Part shown: piece after piece, positions 60,518 to 64,000 of the stretch | Layout of the letters: each line of letters starts with the position of its first letter | Position numbering within the stretch: position 1 is the stretch's first letter | DNA from: Planctomycetota bacterium | Lineage (GTDB): Bacteria; Planctomycetota; UBA1135; GCA-002686595 | Direction of reading: 5' to 3' | NCBI GenBank assembly: GCA_016709875.1 | Contig: JADJLZ010000005.1 | Span: forward strand, 496,001-560,000 | Length of the DNA stretch: 64,000 nt | Position numbers and translations under genes: made by a program | Notes under the pieces: model-generated | Told to the model about the DNA's origin: nothing | Seen by the model: only the letters and a program-made list of their open reading frames with translations | The model's database searches: none

Positions 60518-60570
60518 ACCGAACGAAACCCGAATCTACCCGCGAGCATCGACCCGAACAAGACCCGAAT
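60518..60570 (-). promoter_or_regulatory. lexA promoter with two candidate LexA operators
   Basis: On the reverse strand TTGTTC (60561-60556) and TAGATT (60538-60533) are 17 bases apart. Two sites of the form GAAC-N7-GAAT, written on the forward strand, lie at 60521-60535 (spacer GAAACCC) and 60556-60570 (spacer AAGACCC). They are part of an 18-base direct repeat spaced by 35 bases. One covers the -35, the other the -10. The direct-repeat layout resembles the alphaproteobacterial LexA box GTTC-N7-GTTC. Confidence 0.65.
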
Positions 60571-60691
60571 GGACCATTCCTCGCCGGGGGGGCCTCGCGC
60601 GGGCCAGCCAGACGGCCCTTGCGTTCCAAGTCCTTGTCGAATAAGAACGTATCCATTCCCGCCTCCGGGAGCAGGGACTCTTCCGACGCCC

Positions 60692-62383
60692 TTGAGCACC
60701 ACCTTTTCCTTCGGTCTCGACCGCTACCTGGTGCCTTTCTCCTTCCGGCAGGTACCGGTCTATCGCTTCGACGTCGTCGTCGTCGGCAGCGGAGTGGCGG
60801 GCAGCGCCGCGGCGATCGCGGCCGCCGGGCGGGGAGCCTCCGTCGCGCTGCTCGCGAAGGCCGAACTGCGCGAGACCAACACGGTCTACGCCCAGGGCGG
60901 GCTCGCCGCCGTGCTCGGTGCGCCGGACACCTTCGACGCGCACGTCGCGGACACGCTCAAGGTCGGCTGCGGTCTCTCCGAGCGCGAGGCGGTCGAGTGC
61001 GTCGTGCGCGGCGGCCCGGCGGCGGTCGAGCGCCTGCTGCAGATGGGCGCCGAGTTCGACCGCACGCCCGAGGGCGCGATCGACCTCTCGCGCGAGGGCG
61101 GCCACAGCCATGCGCGCATCCTGCACTCGCAGGGCGACGCGACCGGCCTGGAGATCCAACGCGCGCTGACGAGCGCGGTGCTCAACCTGCCCGGCATCAC
61201 CGGCTTCCCGAACACCTTCGTGCTCGACCTGCTCTCGATGCCGGACGGGCGCGTGGGCGGCCTGCTGACGCGCACCGCGCGCGGCGACCTGGTCGCCTTC
61301 TCGGCCGGCCAGGTCGTGCTCGCGACCGGCGGCGCGGGCCAGATCTACCGCGAGACGACCAACCCCGTGATCGCGACCGGCGACGGCGTGGCGCTCGCGT
61401 TCCGCGCCGGCGCGACCGTGCGCGACCTGGAGTTCGTGCAGTTCCATCCGACCTGCCTCTACATCGCGGGTGCGGCGCGCGCGCTGATCAGCGAGATCGT
61501 GCGCGGCGCGGGCGGGATCCTGCGCGACCGCACGGGCCGGCGCTTCATGCCCGAGTACCATCCGCAAGCCGAGCTCGCGCCGCGCGACGTCGTCAGCCGC
61601 GCCGTTTTCGCGCAGATGGTCAAGACCAACGACACGAGCGTCTACCTCGACCTCTCGCAGCTCGAGGGCGATCCTCACGCGCTGTTCCCCAGCATCAGCC
61701 GCACCTGCCGCTTCTTCGGGATCGACATCGCCAAGGACCCCGTCCCGGTGCGGCCGGGCGCGCACTACCAGGTCGGCGGCCTGCGCACGGACCTCGACGG
61801 GCGCACGGGCGTCCCGGGCCTGTGGGCGGTGGGCGAGTGCGCCAGCTCGGGCCTGCACGGCGCGAACCGCATGGGCTCGAACTCGCTGCTCGAGGGCCTC
61901 GTGCTCGGCCTGCGCACCGGCGCCGCTTCGGCGCTCGAGGGCGGCGGCTCGGAGCGTGCTCAGAATGCCGTGCGCCGCTCGCGCGAGATGCCCAAGCCGC
62001 CGCCGGGCGTGCGCGTCAACCTGGAAGACCTGATCTACTCGCTGAAGTCGCTGATGTGGCGCCAGATGGGCGTCGAGCGCGAGAAGCACGGCCTCGAGGA
62101 CGCGCTCTCGAAACTCGCCTTCTGGTCGCGCGCCGTCGAGGACCTCGGGCCTGCCGAGCCGCGCGCCTGGGAGCTGCTCAACATGCTCACCGTCGCGCGC
62201 TTGATGACGCTCGGCGCGCTCGCGCGCGAGGAATCGCGCGGCTGCCACTGGCGTTCCGACCATCCCGAGCTCGCGACGCAGTGGCGCCAGCATACGCTGC
62301 TGCGCGCGCGCGCGGAGGGCGAGACCCTCGAGGCGATCGAGCTCGAGCTCGCGCCCGTGCGCGACCAGGCCATGGTTCCATGA
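60692..62383 (+). CDS. nadB: L-aspartate oxidase
   Basis: The FAD enzyme that oxidises aspartate to iminoaspartate, first step of NAD synthesis. About 563 residues: FAD-binding VVVVGSGVAGSAAAIAAA near 28-45, TNTVYAQGGLAA, the active-site HSHARILHSQGD, QFHPTCLY and the C-terminal NRMGSNSLLEGLVLG, with a helical end domain. The start is uncertain; TTG 60692 gives an N-terminus (STTFSFGLDRYLVPF) that suits the family. The frame stays open further upstream, where it lies over the lexA promoter. No nadA or nadC is nearby. The stop overlaps the hflX ATG. Confidence 0.93.
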   Translation: MSTTFSFGLDRYLVPFSFRQVPVYRFDVVVVGSGVAGSAAAIAAAGRGASVALLAKAELRETNTVYAQGGLAAVLGAPDTFDAHVADTLKVGCGLSEREAVECVVRGGPAAVERLLQMGAEFDRTPEGAIDLSREGGHSHARILHSQGDATGLEIQRALTSAVLNLPGITGFPNTFVLDLLSMPDGRVGGLLTRTARGDLVAFSAGQVVLATGGAGQIYRETTNPVIATGDGVALAFRAGATVRDLEFVQFHPTCLYIAGAARALISEIVRGAGGILRDRTGRRFMPEYHPQAELAPRDVVSRAVFAQMVKTNDTSVYLDLSQLEGDPHALFPSISRTCRFFGIDIAKDPVPVRPGAHYQVGGLRTDLDGRTGVPGLWAVGECASSGLHGANRMGSNSLLEGLVLGLRTGAASALEGGGSERAQNAVRRSREMPKPPPGVRVNLEDLIYSLKSLMWRQMGVEREKHGLEDALSKLAFWSRAVEDLGPAEPRAWELLNMLTVARLMTLGALAREESRGCHWRSDHPELATQWRQHTLLRARAEGETLEAIELELAPVRDQAMVP

Positions 62384-63708
62384 GCCGCGCCTCCCGTCCG
62401 ACGGGGCAGCCGCGCGAGCGCGCGCTGGTCGTGGGCGTGCGCCTGCCGACCACGATGGTCTCGCAGACCGAGGCGCACGCCGACCTCTCCGAGGCCGTCG
62501 GCCTGCTCGAGGCCGCCGAGGCCGAGGTCGTGGGGGAGGGGCTGCTGCAGCGTGTGCAGAAGCCCTCGCCCGCGACGCTCTTCGGCAAGGGCAAGGTCGA
62601 GGAGATCCGCCTGGAGGTCGAGCGCCTCGAGCCCGACCTCGTGCTCGTCGACAACGACCTCTCGCCGGCGCAGGCGCGCAACCTCGAGAAGAGCTGGGGT
62701 GTGCGCATCCTCGACCGCAGCGAACTGATCCTCGACATCTTCGCGCGCCGCGCCAAGACGCAGCAGGCGCGCCTGCAGGTCGAGCTGGCGCAGATGGAGT
62801 ACATGGCACCGCGCCTGCGCCGCATGTGGACGCACCTGGAGCGCATGGAGGGCGCGATCGGCACGCGCGGTCCGGGCGAGACGCAGCTCGAGACCGACAA
62901 GCGCCTGATCAAGGAGCGCATCAAGATCCTCAAGGACGAACTCGAGGAGATCGAGGCGCGCAAGCAGCGCGAGGTCAAGACGCGCGCGGACCAGTTCACG
63001 ATCGGCCTCGTGGGCTACACCAACGCGGGCAAGTCGACGCTGCTCAATCGGCTCACGGGCTCGACCGAATTCGTGGCCGACATGCTCTTCGCGACGCTCG
63101 ACACGCGCACGCGGCAGTGGCGCCTGTCCGACGGCCGCACGGTGCTGCTCTCCGACACGGTCGGCTTCCTGCAGCGCCTCCCGCACCACCTCGTGGCCTC
63201 CTTCCACGCCACGCTGGAGGAGACGCTGCACTCGGACATGCTGCTGCACATCATCGACGGCTCGCACCCCGACGCCGCCGCGCAGATGGAGGCGGTTGAA
63301 AACGTCTTCGCCGAACTCAAGCAGGACCTCTCGGACGCGATCCTGGTCTTCAACAAGATCGACCGACTGCCCGACCGCCTCGCGTTGCAGTACCTGCGCG
63401 GCGAGCGCAAGCAGGAGTCGGTGCAGGTCTCGGCCGCAACCGGCGCGGGCCTCGCGGACCTCGAGCGCATCGTGCGCACACGCCTCGACCAGCGTTCGAC
63501 GCTCTTCGACGTGCTGCTGCCGATGAGCGAGGGCCGCTTCGAGTCGCAGTTGCGCCGCCTGTGCCAGCCGCTCGAGGACGACTGGGACGAAGCGCGCAAC
63601 CTGCGGCGCCTGCGCGTGCGCCTGACTGACGGTGCTCTGGGCAGTCTGCGCCGGGGCGCGCACCCGGGGATCCTGTTCGAGCCAGTCGAGCCCGTCAGCG
63701 GCCGATAG
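62380..63708 (+). CDS. hflX: GTPase HflX
   Basis: A ribosome-splitting GTPase involved in heat stress and antibiotic tolerance. The 442 residues have the N-terminal HflX domain (about 15-195), with KPSPATLFGKGKVEEI, LVLVDNDLSPAQARNLEK, and GPGETQLETDKRL, followed by the GTPase domain with G1 GYTNAGKSTLLN, G3 DTVGF and G4 NKID. It is coupled to nadB by ATGA. The stop codon directly touches the stop of the convergent partial gene. Confidence 0.96.
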   Translation: MSRASRPTGQPRERALVVGVRLPTTMVSQTEAHADLSEAVGLLEAAEAEVVGEGLLQRVQKPSPATLFGKGKVEEIRLEVERLEPDLVLVDNDLSPAQARNLEKSWGVRILDRSELILDIFARRAKTQQARLQVELAQMEYMAPRLRRMWTHLERMEGAIGTRGPGETQLETDKRLIKERIKILKDELEEIEARKQREVKTRADQFTIGLVGYTNAGKSTLLNRLTGSTEFVADMLFATLDTRTRQWRLSDGRTVLLSDTVGFLQRLPHHLVASFHATLEETLHSDMLLHIIDGSHPDAAAQMEAVENVFAELKQDLSDAILVFNKIDRLPDRLALQYLRGERKQESVQVSAATGAGLADLERIVRTRLDQRSTLFDVLLPMSEGRFESQLRRLCQPLEDDWDEARNLRRLRVRLTDGALGSLRRGAHPGILFEPVEPVSGR

Positions 63709-64000
63709 TCAGAAGGACTCTGCCCCCCTTGGCTGTGCACGCCCGAAATCGAACATCCTGCGCTGCAGGAGGTCGCTGATCTCGAGCATGCCCGGGCACA
63801 GGCCGGCGACCATCGCCGCGGTCTGGTTTCGGTTGCGATTGGTGATCGGGCGCACGTAGTTGCGCCAGGCGATGTAGATCCAAAGATGACGCTCGAGGCG
63901 TCCGCGCTTCTTCGACGCGCCCCAGTTGCGTCGCACGAGCCGGCTGAGGTTGTCGCGCAGCATCGCGAAGGTGTGGTTCACCGGGAAGAGTGGGTTGCGA
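63709..64000 (-). CDS. C-terminal part of an unknown protein, possibly a transposase
   Basis: About 96 residues are visible and the frame stays open to the right edge, so only the C-terminus is present. The fragment is basic and aromatic (LSRLVRRNWGASKKRGRLERH, IYIAWRNYVRPITNRNRN), split as seen in DNA-binding transposase ends; I recall similar ends in planctomycete proteins near insertion sequences but cannot name a family. No inverted repeat or target duplication is visible between it and hflX. A transposase is a guess. Confidence 0.5.
   Translation of the reverse strand, partial: RNPLFPVNHTFAMLRDNLSRLVRRNWGASKKRGRLERHLWIYIAWRNYVRPITNRNRNQTAAMVAGLCPGMLEISDLLQRRMFDFGRAQPRGAESF

Overview
The window is GC-rich bacterial chromosome, most likely from the phylum Planctomycetota. 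The 16S rRNA begins with the planctomycete-like pattern GAACGAACGTTAGCGG, the 5S rRNA is short (about 109 nt), and two secreted proteins end in a cysteine-containing module (starting CFGDG) that I associate with large-genome planctomycetes. Lipid A genes, BamA and a YkuD transpeptidase show a diderm envelope with lipid A, an outer membrane and peptidoglycan. No phage, integrated element or CRISPR array is visible; the gene content is mostly core.

Layout. 1-5.8 kb: end of an efflux-adaptor lipoprotein, recQ, a sufS/CoA-ligase-like pair and a peptidase S51. 6-17 kb: a large lipoprotein, psd with a carboxymuconolactone-decarboxylase-like gene, an acyl-CoA dehydrogenase, a ChaN-like lipoprotein and a secreted protein. 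17-24 kb: glmU-prs-rplY-pth-rpsF-rpsR-rplI-dnaB. 23.7-30.7 kb: bamA, then lpxD, an lpxC-fabZ fusion, lpxA and a Gfo/Idh oxidoreductase that could be GnnA-like. 30.8-34 kb: ileS, broken by one frameshift and carrying the swapped GXHH signature. 34.4-35.8 kb: an L,D-transpeptidase. 36-41.5 kb: a linked rRNA operon (16S, tRNA-Ile, tRNA-Ala, 23S, 5S) with promoter, two boxA-like sites, processing stems and a terminator. 41.8-50.2 kb: a reverse-strand arginine operon, argR-C-B-D-F-G-H-J, in which argD has three frameshifts. 50.3-59.7 kb: a TerC protein, an EamA transporter, a HEAT-repeat protein, a lytic transglycosylase and an M36 protease. 59.7-63.7 kb: lexA on the reverse strand, then nadB and hflX on the forward strand. 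The right edge cuts a partial gene.

How the genes work together. Neighbouring genes often overlap by four bases (ATGA, GTGA or TTGA), so translational coupling appears common: glmU-prs, rpsF-rpsR, lpxD-lpxC/fabZ, lpxA-oxidoreductase, argR-C-B, argG-H and nadB-hflX. GlmU makes UDP-GlcNAc, the substrate of LpxA, LpxC and LpxD encoded 9 kb further on. The arginine cluster holds every step from acetylglutamate to arginine, with ArgJ recycling the acetyl group.

The most notable find is at lexA. A 28-codon membrane-peptide gene with a strong ribosome binding site ends 8 nt before lexA. Upstream, two GAAC-N7-GAAT sites lie exactly on the -35 and -10 of a good promoter. This looks like a LexA-repressed transcript that also encodes a small membrane peptide.
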